In this document: positions 54,299 to 62,023 of the stretch, one piece after another | Position numbering within the stretch: position 1 is the first letter of the stretch | Layout: each line of letters begins with the position of its first letter | Assembly (NCBI RefSeq): GCF_003584565.2 | Contig: NZ_CP031010.1 | Coordinates: forward strand, 1,612,001-1,676,000 | DNA from: Alteromonas sp. RKMC-009 | Lineage (GTDB): Bacteria; Pseudomonadota; Gammaproteobacteria; Enterobacterales; Alteromonadaceae | Direction: 5' to 3' | DNA length: 64,000 bases | Notes under the pieces: model-generated | What the model was told of the DNA's origin: nothing | The model's database searches: none | The model's input: only the letters and a program-made list of their open reading frames with translations | Made by a program: the position numbers and the translations under genes

Positions 54299-54792
54299 AT
54301 GAAGTGGTGCTGCAGCTGAACACCCGTGCTCTGCTGAATTATTTGCAGAAGAGCATGGGAGATATCGACGCTACTGCAGCGAAGATATTACGCCGTGGTA
54401 CCAATGAAGGGGTACGTGAAGCAAAGCGTGCTGCGCCTAAAGCAGAGTCAACGCTGACAAATTCAATAAACGGTAAACAGGTTTCTTTAAGTCATCAGCA
54501 AATCGTTGCCGGCGCTCATTACTCAGCGTATGTGGAAAAAGGTACGAAGAAAGGTGGCTGGGTACCGGAACAAACACTGATGGACTGGCTGAATGTAAAG
54601 AACATCACACCCGCCGACAGTGAAATGAGCATGGAAGAACTGGTGTACCTGATCCAGACAAAAATTTTCTATCACGGCACACAGGCTCAGCCTTTCATGA
54701 AACCAGCAGCAGAACATGTACGAAAAATACTGCCGGCCACTGCAGTTCGTGTTTTGAAAAATGACTTAGATATTCGGAATGCTAAAAGATGA
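54295..54792 (+). CDS. HK97 gp10-like head-tail completion protein
   Basis: The 165-residue protein shows the gp10-like pattern: LLNYLQKSMGDIDATAAKILRRGTNEGVREAKRAAP, then GAHYSAYVEKGTKKGGW and AQPFMKPAAEHVR near the end. These proteins close the head-tail joint or help tail assembly. It overlaps both neighbours by 4 bases. Confidence 0.8.
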   Translation: MNEVVLQLNTRALLNYLQKSMGDIDATAAKILRRGTNEGVREAKRAAPKAESTLTNSINGKQVSLSHQQIVAGAHYSAYVEKGTKKGGWVPEQTLMDWLNVKNITPADSEMSMEELVYLIQTKIFYHGTQAQPFMKPAAEHVRKILPATAVRVLKNDLDIRNAKR

Positions 54793-55196
54793 AGCCATCT
54801 GACAACCTCAACAAGATAAAAGCCGATCTGCAATCACTGGTACCGACTGCGTATATCACCCGCAGCTATGAAGAACTGAACACCCGCGAAAATGACTCAC
54901 GCCCGATTTATGCGGTGGTGTCTGCCGGCTTTCCCCGTTTCGGTGACTGGTTGCGCACTAACGACCGCAACCATAAATTTATGATCATCGCCCAGCAATG
55001 GGTCAATGACACCGTAACCGGTGAAGAGCGGGAAGAAATGGAATTCGCCATGCTGGATATCATCACCACGCTGGTTCAGCAGGACGGTGTATCCGGCGAT
55101 GAAACCAATATTGAAATTACTGAAGCCCACACATCCAGACAGATGGATCCTAATCATGCCTGGGTAGTGGCAGAACTGCAATTTAACGACCTGTAA
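54789..55196 (+). CDS. Putative phage tail terminator/completion protein
   Basis: The 135-residue protein has an alternating helix/strand layout with FPRFGDWLRTNDRNHKFMIIAQQWV and EMEFAMLDIITTLVQQDG, resembling tail terminator proteins of siphoviruses in size and position (directly after the gp10-like gene, before the tube). Not proven by motif. Confidence 0.6.
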   Translation: MKPSDNLNKIKADLQSLVPTAYITRSYEELNTRENDSRPIYAVVSAGFPRFGDWLRTNDRNHKFMIIAQQWVNDTVTGEEREEMEFAMLDIITTLVQQDGVSGDETNIEITEAHTSRQMDPNHAWVVAELQFNDL

Positions 55197-55200
55197 GAAT

Positions 55201-55217
55201 TTGCCCTAACCCTGCTG
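55201..55217 (+). promoter_or_regulatory. Phage 17-bp motif, copy 3 (before tail genes)
   Basis: Exact copy of TTGCCCTAACCCTGCTG. It is followed, after 7 nt, by GTTGCGACACTG. The next ATG is 43 bp downstream. Confidence 0.75.
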
Positions 55218-55260
55218 AACACCTGTTGCGACACTGGCCCAATCAAAAAAGGGGGCCAGT

Positions 55261-55464
55261 ATGCCTGTTATCAAAAATTCCACATCCAAACCGGTACGCA
55301 GTGCCGGTGTCGATTTTAAACCCGGTGAAAACAAGTTTGCTGACGGTGCGCTAACACCTGCTCAACTGGCGCAAGTGAATGCTGCGCCGGCACTGGAAAT
55401 TATTGCGGTACCAGCGGATGAAAAAGCCGCGCTGCCACAGAAATCACAGGAGTCCAAAGCATGA
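55261..55464 (+). CDS. Small phage protein of unknown function
   Basis: The 67-residue protein has a Lys/Pro-rich start and the segment FKPGENKFADGALTPAQLAQVNAAPALEI. AGGGGG precedes the ATG at good spacing. It is the first gene after motif copy 3 and overlaps the tail tube gene by 4 bases. Similar short proteins precede tail tube genes in Mu-like phages, but I cannot name the family with certainty. Confidence 0.65.
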   Translation: MPVIKNSTSKPVRSAGVDFKPGENKFADGALTPAQLAQVNAAPALEIIAVPADEKAALPQKSQESKA

Positions 55465-56408
55465 GTGCGACTTTCCAGAAGTACAAAGTAAAACGTCTGC
55501 TGCTTACCATGGCCGTGTTTGCGTCCGGTCAGAGCTTAACGGTAGGTGAAGATTACATCGCTGCGGGCCAGACGCCGGTTCATATTCAAACCAAGAATGC
55601 CACCCTGACCCTCAATGTCGATACCCTCGACCGCGAACTGGACGATGCCACACTGGGTTATAAGCCTCAGATGCTGGTTGGCCAGCACTTCGAAATCTCT
55701 ACGGAAATTGAAGTGGCCGGTGCCGGTACCGCAGGCAATGCGCCGGTATATGGCGGCATGTTCAAAACGGCAGCTTTCGGTGAAACGCTGAATGCCGGTA
55801 CGGATGCCACTTACGAACAGCTGGACGATGATAGCTGGCCGGATGCCACGTTCTACTTTTTCCATGCTGGCCGGAATCACAAATTGCTGGGTGCCCAGGC
55901 TAACATCAGTTGGTCGCTGGCGAACGGTGCAGTGCCTACCTATACGCTGACCATCAAAGGCATTTATGGCGGGGTACTGGCGGCAACCATGCCAACACCG
56001 TCATTCAATCAGATCACGCCGGTGAAAGTGGGCAGTCAGTACACCACGTTCATGCTGGACGGCACAGAATACGCCATGATCAATTACTCCTGTGACCAGT
56101 CGATGGAAGTGAATTACACCGACATTCCGGGCTATGAAGGCATCAGTATTGATGACATCAAGCCGGAAGGCTCTATCGAAATTCTGGCGCCGGAACATGG
56201 TGATTTCGATCCGTTTGCGCTGGTTACCAGCGAAGCACAAACATTCATGCCGGTGTCGTGTGTGCACGGCGGTACTGCCGGCAACATCGTCACGTTCTCA
56301 AACCCCCAAATTCAAATCCTTGGCGTCAGTTACGGTGAATTTGAAGGTAAACGCACCTTCATTCTGCCCTACGGCGGCATTGGTAAAAACACAGTTACGG
56401 TGGCCTGA
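55461..56408 (+). CDS. Phage major tail tube protein
   Basis: The 315-residue protein is rich in beta-strand segments and follows the head-tail genes, immediately before the tail chaperones; size and position match siphovirus tube proteins. It would polymerise into the hollow tail tube around the tape measure. The C-terminal part (VSCVHGGTAGNIVTFSNPQIQIL) may be an extra Ig-like or tube-end domain. Its stop overlaps the next ATG by one base (TGATG-type). Confidence 0.75.
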   Translation: MSATFQKYKVKRLLLTMAVFASGQSLTVGEDYIAAGQTPVHIQTKNATLTLNVDTLDRELDDATLGYKPQMLVGQHFEISTEIEVAGAGTAGNAPVYGGMFKTAAFGETLNAGTDATYEQLDDDSWPDATFYFFHAGRNHKLLGAQANISWSLANGAVPTYTLTIKGIYGGVLAATMPTPSFNQITPVKVGSQYTTFMLDGTEYAMINYSCDQSMEVNYTDIPGYEGISIDDIKPEGSIEILAPEHGDFDPFALVTSEAQTFMPVSCVHGGTAGNIVTFSNPQIQILGVSYGEFEGKRTFILPYGGIGKNTVTVA

Positions 56409-56725
56409 TGAAACTGCAAATAGTCAAAAAAGAAAGTGTGGTATGGCCGGTGACTGTGAATGTTCCGGCTGATGGCGGCGGTACCGAGCAACACAAGTTT
56501 TTTGCCCGCTTTAAGCGCCTGTCAGAAGAGGAATTCGACAGCGTGTCAAAAGGCGGTCAGAACCTGCTGCTTAAGAAAGTGGTGATGGAAGTAGGTGACA
56601 CGGAAAAGGACATGGAAGTCGTCTCCGCTGCTGATCACAAAGAGCTGCTGGCAGACACCAATTATCGCGTTGGCCTTTACAACGCTTACCTGCGGATGGA
56701 TGCCGGGGTAGAGGAAAAAAACTAA
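56408..56725 (+). CDS. Tail assembly chaperone (G-like, zero-frame product)
   Basis: The 105-residue protein contains an N-terminal beta-strand part and EFDSVSKGGQNLLLKKVVMEV, and ends in EEKN. It has the position of lambda gpG, between the tube and tape measure genes. It is extended by a -1 frameshift near its end, giving a longer GT-like protein of about 229 residues that helps load the tape measure. Confidence 0.8.
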   Translation: MKLQIVKKESVVWPVTVNVPADGGGTEQHKFFARFKRLSEEEFDSVSKGGQNLLLKKVVMEVGDTEKDMEVVSAADHKELLADTNYRVGLYNAYLRMDAGVEEKN

Positions 56726-56752
56726 CAGAGGCCGCCCTGTTCTGGGTCGGCC
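56716..56752 (+). promoter_or_regulatory. -1 programmed frameshift signal A-AAA-AAC with downstream stem
   Basis: The heptamer A AAA AAC (56716-56722) is in the correct phase (GAA AAA AAC) just before the zero-frame TAA. After a 7-nt spacer, GGCCG (56730-56734) can pair with CGGCC (56748-56752). The -1 frame stays open from CTA 56722 to the stop at 57094-57096. Confidence 0.85.
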
Positions 56753-57096
56753 CTTCTGTAACCAGCAAGGACAAAGACGAATACATTGCGCAGCTGCGTG
56801 ACGGCTACGGCATGACAGAGGCGCAAATTAAGGAGCACCTGCAACAAGATGATGACTTTCAGGATCGCACACTTGAACTGCTTCCGGAAAACCAGGCTGC
56901 TTTTTATTGGTTTCTGGATGTTGATGACCTCTGGATTTTTTCCGAAGGCATTCGTGTGGCGCTGGATATCCGCGCCGTTCTGGCAGATGCAGAAGCTATC
57001 GAACGCCGTTACACCAAACAAGATTACGTGAAGCTGCGGCAACTAAGCCGCCATGTAGTCGCTACTCTGGCAGAGCGATACCGTGAGCAAAAGTGA
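56722..57096 (+). CDS. Tail assembly chaperone, frameshifted extension (T-like)
   Basis: Read in the -1 frame after the slippery site, this adds about 124 residues (LTEAALFWVGPSVTSKDKDE, then the acidic and Trp-rich middle, ending AERYREQK) to the G-like protein. ATG 56812 is in frame, but the open frame runs right back to the slip point, so it is not an independent gene in the usual arrangement. The C-terminal half resembles DUF1799-type tail proteins. It overlaps the tape measure start by 14 bases. Confidence 0.75.
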   Translation, partial: LTEAALFWVGPSVTSKDKDEYIAQLRDGYGMTEAQIKEHLQQDDDFQDRTLELLPENQAAFYWFLDVDDLWIFSEGIRVALDIRAVLADAEAIERRYTKQDYVKLRQLSRHVVATLAERYREQK

Positions 57097-60000
57097 TTTA
57101 GACATCATGATCAACCTGCTGGCAAATACCAAAGGTATGCGCAAAGAGTATCAGCAGGCCATTACCGAGCAGGTTGCCCTGAATAAAGAACTGACCCGTG
57201 GTCAGTCTGCATCAGCAGGACAGGCTGCGGCATTCACGCTGGTTGAAGCCAGCGTGAAGAAACTGGACAACCATGTTCAGCAGCTGGTGAACCAACAGAA
57301 CCGGCTGAACAAAGAAATCAATGAATCCCGTCAGCAATCCACCACAGCCACAGCCGGCATTACTCAGTATGAAAATGCTTTGCAGGAAGTGGAACGCGAG
57401 CTGCGGCAGGTTATTGCACACCAGAACAACCTGAACAGCACCTTACGCAACACTGAGGTTAGCGGCAGAGCGGCCAGCCGGAATATTAAAGATATTGAAA
57501 CCAGCAGCCGCGGCTTAGGTGATGCCGTTCGCCCTCTGGCTGGCTATATGGCCGGTGTGTTCGGCGTGTTTGCCGCCACCAACGCTGCCGTGAACATCAA
57601 AGACACGCTGGCAGATTACCAGCAGTTCCGTACCCGGCTGCAGTACTTAAGCGAAGATACCCGCGACTACGCAAACAGCATGGCATTTCTGACGACTCTG
57701 GCTGAAGAACACGGTAAATCAGTACTTACCATGGGTGAAAGCTACGCGTCACTGGCGGCTCTTCGTAAAGGTGACATCATCGACCAGCAGCAACAGCAGC
57801 AGCTGATGACTGGCCTGAGTAACGCACAAAGCGCACTGGGCGTATCGACCGACCAGCTGGGCAACCTGATGTACGGTTTAGGGCAGGCATTGTCCCAGCC
57901 TAATATTCAGGCTCAGGAATTTAATCAGGTCATGGAACCGTTACCGGGCCTGATGCAGGCGATGACCCGTGCGGCCGGACTGCAAGGGCAAACATATCGG
58001 GATCTGGTACTGGCCGGTAAAGTGACCAGCGCCATGTTCCGTGACGACTTGATTAAAGCGCTGGGTGAGTATGACGGCGCGGCCAAAGCGAATATCAACA
58101 ATATTACCGCACAGGAAAACGCCCTTGAGAACCTGCGCGTTCAGACCATCGCTGCCTTTGAAGAGCCCATAAACAACGTATACGGCACGCTGCTTGAAAC
58201 CACGGCAGATGCAATGACATTTGTTCGGGACAATGCAGAAACACTCACCTCTGCAATCGAAACACTGACAACCGTGGGCCTGATCCGGGGCGTGGCTGCT
58301 GTTACCAATTACACGACAAGTCTGGGTAAAGAAGCTATTGCGAAAAACGCCAGCGCACAGGCTACGTTAATCGCAGCCAAACGGCAGCATGAGTACAACC
58401 TTTCTGTACAGGCAGGCGCTCAGCGCTCACTGGCAGTAGCCACATCTGATACAGCCAGAGCTGCAGCACTGACACGCCTGGCAAAAGCTAATCAGGCGGT
58501 GGTGGCCAGCCAGACGGCAGTGAATGTGGCCACAGCGCAATACGCAGTGGTTGGCAGAGCTGCTACAGCAGTAGCCCGCGGACTATGGGCCGCTATTGGC
58601 GGTATTCCGGGACTTATTCTGCTGGGGGCTTACGCGGTATATGAATTTGCCAGCAGCACTGATGAAGCCACATCCAAAACCGGTGACTTAAAAACAGAAA
58701 CTAAGGATTTAGCATCAGAGATTAACGACCTGATAGCCAAATATAAGCAGCTGGATGATGCCGGCAAAAATATCGAACTGAAGAAACTGGATGCGCAGGA
58801 ACTCTCTGCGCGTCAGAAAGTACTCGAGTTAGAAAACAAAATTCGTGAAACACGGGATAAGTATTACCAGCCTGGTACCGTCCGGTATCAGGAACCGGCT
58901 GAACTGGTTGCTTTGAGAAAGTCACAGGCCGAATTTCAAAAACTTGCCGACGACACGGCAAAGAAAAAAGCAGAACTGTTCAATATTGATTTATCCAGTG
59001 TCCAGTGGGTGAAACCAGACCCTGTTGTTGAAGTAAACAGTGAGCTGGAGAAGTTGCTGGCTAATCTGGAAAAACAACGTGCTCTGTATGGCGAAACGAG
59101 CGAAGCGGCAAAAGTTGCTTATGAAACCACCTATGGTTCATTAAAAAGCTTAACAGCAGAAGAGAAAGCACAGCTTATTCTGGCCGCATCAAAACTTGAT
59201 GCGAAAAAAGCTGAAGCAGATGCCAATCGCACTCTGCAGGCGGAAGTAGACAAACTGCTTGAGAAACACCACGAAGAATTGGAACTTTACGGCGATACCA
59301 GCCGGGAAGCACAGGTGCGTTACGACATCGAATACGGTGCTTTGAAGAACGTAAACGATGAGCTGAAGAAAAAACTGATCCTGCAGGCGCAGGAACTGGA
59401 CAACCTCGCAGAAGCAAAAACGATGCAAAGCAAGGTTGAACGTATTGCCGCCGCCACGCAAACCCCGACCCAGCGTGAGAACAGTACTTATCAGGAAAAC
59501 ATTATCACGCTGGAAACCTACCGTGATTCTCTGCCGGAAACAGACCTGACCAAACGACAGGAAATAAACCAGCTGATTGAAGCAGAGCAACGCCGGCATG
59601 ATCAGGTTCTCCGTGAAATTGAAGACAGCCGGAAAACTGACTTCGACATGATGTGGCAGGAATCTTTCGATCGCTTCGCAGCCGGTGTCGGGCAGGCAAC
59701 AGTTTCTGCACTTGATGACTCTGAGAATTTAGGTGATGGCCTGAAGAATGTCATTACTGCGGTGGGTAAACAGTCTCTGGCCACACTGGTTGAAATAGGT
59801 GTGAAAGAGGCAGGGAATTTCGCTATGCGGGCCTTGCTACGTAAAAGCGATCTGGCTGACGATGCAGCCACGCAAACAGCAGGTAATGCCCTTGCAGTGA
59901 CTACGGGGGTTACCACCGCTGCCGCGCTGACGGCAGCATGGACTCCCGCTGCTGCAATGGTATCGCTGGCAACAATGGGAGCCAATGCCGCTGCCGCCAG

Positions 60001-60385
60001 TGCCGGTATTACCAGCACTATGGCATTAACAAAAGGGTTGGGTTACGCAGGCATGTTCGACAATGGTGGCCGCATTCCTGCCGGCCAGTTCGGTATCGCC
60101 GGTGAGTTTGGTCCGGAAATCGTCAGGGGCCCTGCGTATGTTACCAGCCGCAAAGATACCGCTTCTATGCTCAGTTCTGCGCAGTCGCAAACCAGCGCGG
60201 GCAGCACAGTCGTTAATTATACAGATAACTCCGTTACCAACATTTCCGGCGGCAACACTGATGAAGTTGTTGAGAAAGTACGCCCCATGCTTAAAGCACA
60301 GAAAGAAGAAACATTAGCTGAAGTCGGTATGCAACTTAAGCGCGGCCGTGGTGTTGTGTATGACGGACTGAGGGCTTCACGATGA
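57083..60385 (+). CDS. Phage tail tape measure protein
   Basis: The 1100-residue protein has long coiled-coil segments, a tape measure domain around residues 190-330 (LSEDTRDYANSMAFLTTLAEEHGKS, TGLSNAQSALGVSTDQLGNLMYGLGQAL), hydrophobic segments near residues 500-525 and 950-990, and a Ser/Ala-rich end. It sets tail length, at about 1.5 angstrom per residue giving roughly 165 nm by the family rule. It starts at GTG 57083 and is the largest gene in the phage part. Confidence 0.9.
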   Translation: MSKSDLDIMINLLANTKGMRKEYQQAITEQVALNKELTRGQSASAGQAAAFTLVEASVKKLDNHVQQLVNQQNRLNKEINESRQQSTTATAGITQYENALQEVERELRQVIAHQNNLNSTLRNTEVSGRAASRNIKDIETSSRGLGDAVRPLAGYMAGVFGVFAATNAAVNIKDTLADYQQFRTRLQYLSEDTRDYANSMAFLTTLAEEHGKSVLTMGESYASLAALRKGDIIDQQQQQQLMTGLSNAQSALGVSTDQLGNLMYGLGQALSQPNIQAQEFNQVMEPLPGLMQAMTRAAGLQGQTYRDLVLAGKVTSAMFRDDLIKALGEYDGAAKANINNITAQENALENLRVQTIAAFEEPINNVYGTLLETTADAMTFVRDNAETLTSAIETLTTVGLIRGVAAVTNYTTSLGKEAIAKNASAQATLIAAKRQHEYNLSVQAGAQRSLAVATSDTARAAALTRLAKANQAVVASQTAVNVATAQYAVVGRAATAVARGLWAAIGGIPGLILLGAYAVYEFASSTDEATSKTGDLKTETKDLASEINDLIAKYKQLDDAGKNIELKKLDAQELSARQKVLELENKIRETRDKYYQPGTVRYQEPAELVALRKSQAEFQKLADDTAKKKAELFNIDLSSVQWVKPDPVVEVNSELEKLLANLEKQRALYGETSEAAKVAYETTYGSLKSLTAEEKAQLILAASKLDAKKAEADANRTLQAEVDKLLEKHHEELELYGDTSREAQVRYDIEYGALKNVNDELKKKLILQAQELDNLAEAKTMQSKVERIAAATQTPTQRENSTYQENIITLETYRDSLPETDLTKRQEINQLIEAEQRRHDQVLREIEDSRKTDFDMMWQESFDRFAAGVGQATVSALDDSENLGDGLKNVITAVGKQSLATLVEIGVKEAGNFAMRALLRKSDLADDAATQTAGNALAVTTGVTTAAALTAAWTPAAAMVSLATMGANAAAASAGITSTMALTKGLGYAGMFDNGGRIPAGQFGIAGEFGPEIVRGPAYVTSRKDTASMLSSAQSQTSAGSTVVNYTDNSVTNISGGNTDEVVEKVRPMLKAQKEETLAEVGMQLKRGRGVVYDGLRASR

Positions 60386-60987
60386 GCAGTATTCCGGTTT
60401 TTCCCCGCCATATTTTGCCGGGTTCCCTCAAATTTCGCATTCAGCCTAACAGCCATGTGACAACCGGCCCCAACAGAATGAGTGAAGTGTGGGTACGCCC
60501 CGGAGCAATCTGGACGTTCTCGGCTACATTCACCAAAATTCGCTATACACCGGCCCGTGAGCTGGACACATTCATAGACAACCTCGACGGTTCAGCCGGC
60601 CAGTTCATGATGTGGGATTCCACGCACCGTCAACTGGGCGAGTGGGGCGGCACACCGGTGGTAAATGGAAACAATCAGTCCGGTACCGTGCTGACCATTC
60701 GCAATGCTGAGCCAAACAGCCTGATTGCCCCTGCCGGTGACCGTTTTCAACTGGATAACTATCTGTACAAACTGATGGAAGATGCGGTTGCAGACAGCAG
60801 CGGTAATTGCACACTGCGGTTCAGGCCGCAGCTGTTTACTGAGCCGACAGACGGCACAAGCCTTATCGTCACCGACCCCATGTGCAAAATGATGCTGCCG
60901 GATAACGCGCAGGGTCCGAATTTCGCCAGCCGCAAACTCATCCTGACTGATTTCACCATCAGCGGTTACACGAGTTTACGCCGATGA
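60382..60987 (+). CDS. Phage distal tail/minor tail protein
   Basis: The 201-residue protein starts within the end of the tape measure gene (4-base overlap). It has beta-rich segments (RMSEVWVRPGAIWTFSATFTKI, GQFMMWDSTHRQ) and a position matching lambda gpM/L-type or distal tail proteins. The exact family is uncertain. Confidence 0.65.
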   Translation: MSSIPVFPRHILPGSLKFRIQPNSHVTTGPNRMSEVWVRPGAIWTFSATFTKIRYTPARELDTFIDNLDGSAGQFMMWDSTHRQLGEWGGTPVVNGNNQSGTVLTIRNAEPNSLIAPAGDRFQLDNYLYKLMEDAVADSSGNCTLRFRPQLFTEPTDGTSLIVTDPMCKMMLPDNAQGPNFASRKLILTDFTISGYTSLRR

Positions 60988-61619
60988 GTACCCGTGTTCT
61001 TGATCCGCAAATGGAAAGCCTGCTGGAAGGCGAAGAGAAAAAAGCCTGCCTGATGGGTTCGATTGTCTGGCCGTCCGGTGTGGTCCGCTTTCACAACGGC
61101 ATAGGCACTCTGCGCTGGGATGGTGAAGCATGGTACGGCGTAGGCGAATGGGGAAACATCGACAATATCCGTGAAGGTACGCCGGGCGCCATGACACTGA
61201 ATCTGCGAACGGCTGATGCCGCACAGGTGGAAGAGGCATTGCGGGAAGATGCCGGCGGCGGCGAAGTGCGCATTTATCTCGGTGCGTTTAACGACGATTT
61301 TCAACTGGCCGCTGTGCAGCTGATGTACATCGGCGAAGTAAACCGTACCCCGGTGAAGTACACAGCGCCCCCTACCATTTCTGTTGAAGTTGTCAGTATT
61401 TCCAGCCGCTGGAACATGCCCAAGCGGTACACCAATTACAACTCTGCATCACAACGCGCCCGTCATCCGCAGGACAGCTTTTTTGATGATGTGGAAAACG
61501 TAGCGAAGGGCCCGCTTTCTTCTTACAGCGGCAGCAACACTATCACTACCGGACGTTCATCTGCAGGGGGGCGCAGCAGCGCTGGCGGTGGCGGCGGATC
61601 AGGACTTGCGAAAAAATGA
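60984..61619 (+). CDS. Phage minor tail protein (DUF2163-like)
   Basis: The 211-residue protein begins MSTRVLDPQMESLLEGEEKKACLMGSIVW (a start typical of the tail module between tape measure and NlpC genes), has beta-rich sequence and a C-terminal Ser/Gly-rich tail. Overlaps both neighbours by 4 bases. Function inferred from place in the order. Confidence 0.65.
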   Translation: MSTRVLDPQMESLLEGEEKKACLMGSIVWPSGVVRFHNGIGTLRWDGEAWYGVGEWGNIDNIREGTPGAMTLNLRTADAAQVEEALREDAGGGEVRIYLGAFNDDFQLAAVQLMYIGEVNRTPVKYTAPPTISVEVVSISSRWNMPKRYTNYNSASQRARHPQDSFFDDVENVAKGPLSSYSGSNTITTGRSSAGGRSSAGGGGGSGLAKK

Positions 61620-62023
61620 AGAGACTCACTACCTGGACACAGCAACTTACGCAATTTATTACCGGCAAAAAGCATCAGCCCTTTGAATGGGGTGTCAATG
61701 ACTGCTGTTTGTTTGCCGCTGATGCAGTACTGGCCATCACGGGAGAGGATCCAGCCATTCAGTTCCGGAACCGTTACAGCACCCGCCTCGGCGCGGCCCG
61801 TGTGCTTAAAAATGAAGGACACGACAACATAGAAAGCGCGATTACGGCGATGCTGGGCGAACCGGTACCGAGACTCAGTGTGCGCCGTGGCGATGTGGTA
61901 CTGGTGGATCTTAACGGCGATATGACCGCCGGCATTATGTTTGGTCAGGTGCTGGCTCCTGGTGAGCAGGGTATTGCTACCGTGTCACCGCTGGATATCA
62001 CTACGGTCTGGAGGGTTGGCTGA
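61616..62023 (+). CDS. Phage tail NlpC/P60-like protein (DUF6950 type)
   Basis: The 135-residue protein has WGVNDCCLFAADAVLAITG (about residues 25-45), the nucleophile-Cys block of NlpC/P60-type peptidases, and RRGDVVLVDLNGDMTAGIMFG. In siphovirus tails such a protein acts in peptidoglycan penetration or tail tip assembly. It ends by overlapping the start of the J-like gene by one base. Confidence 0.75.
   Translation: MKRLTTWTQQLTQFITGKKHQPFEWGVNDCCLFAADAVLAITGEDPAIQFRNRYSTRLGAARVLKNEGHDNIESAITAMLGEPVPRLSVRRGDVVLVDLNGDMTAGIMFGQVLAPGEQGIATVSPLDITTVWRVG

Noticed and set aside
56408..57096. Sequencing frameshift between the tail chaperone frames
   Set aside because: The in-phase slippery heptamer and downstream stem explain it as programmed recoding.
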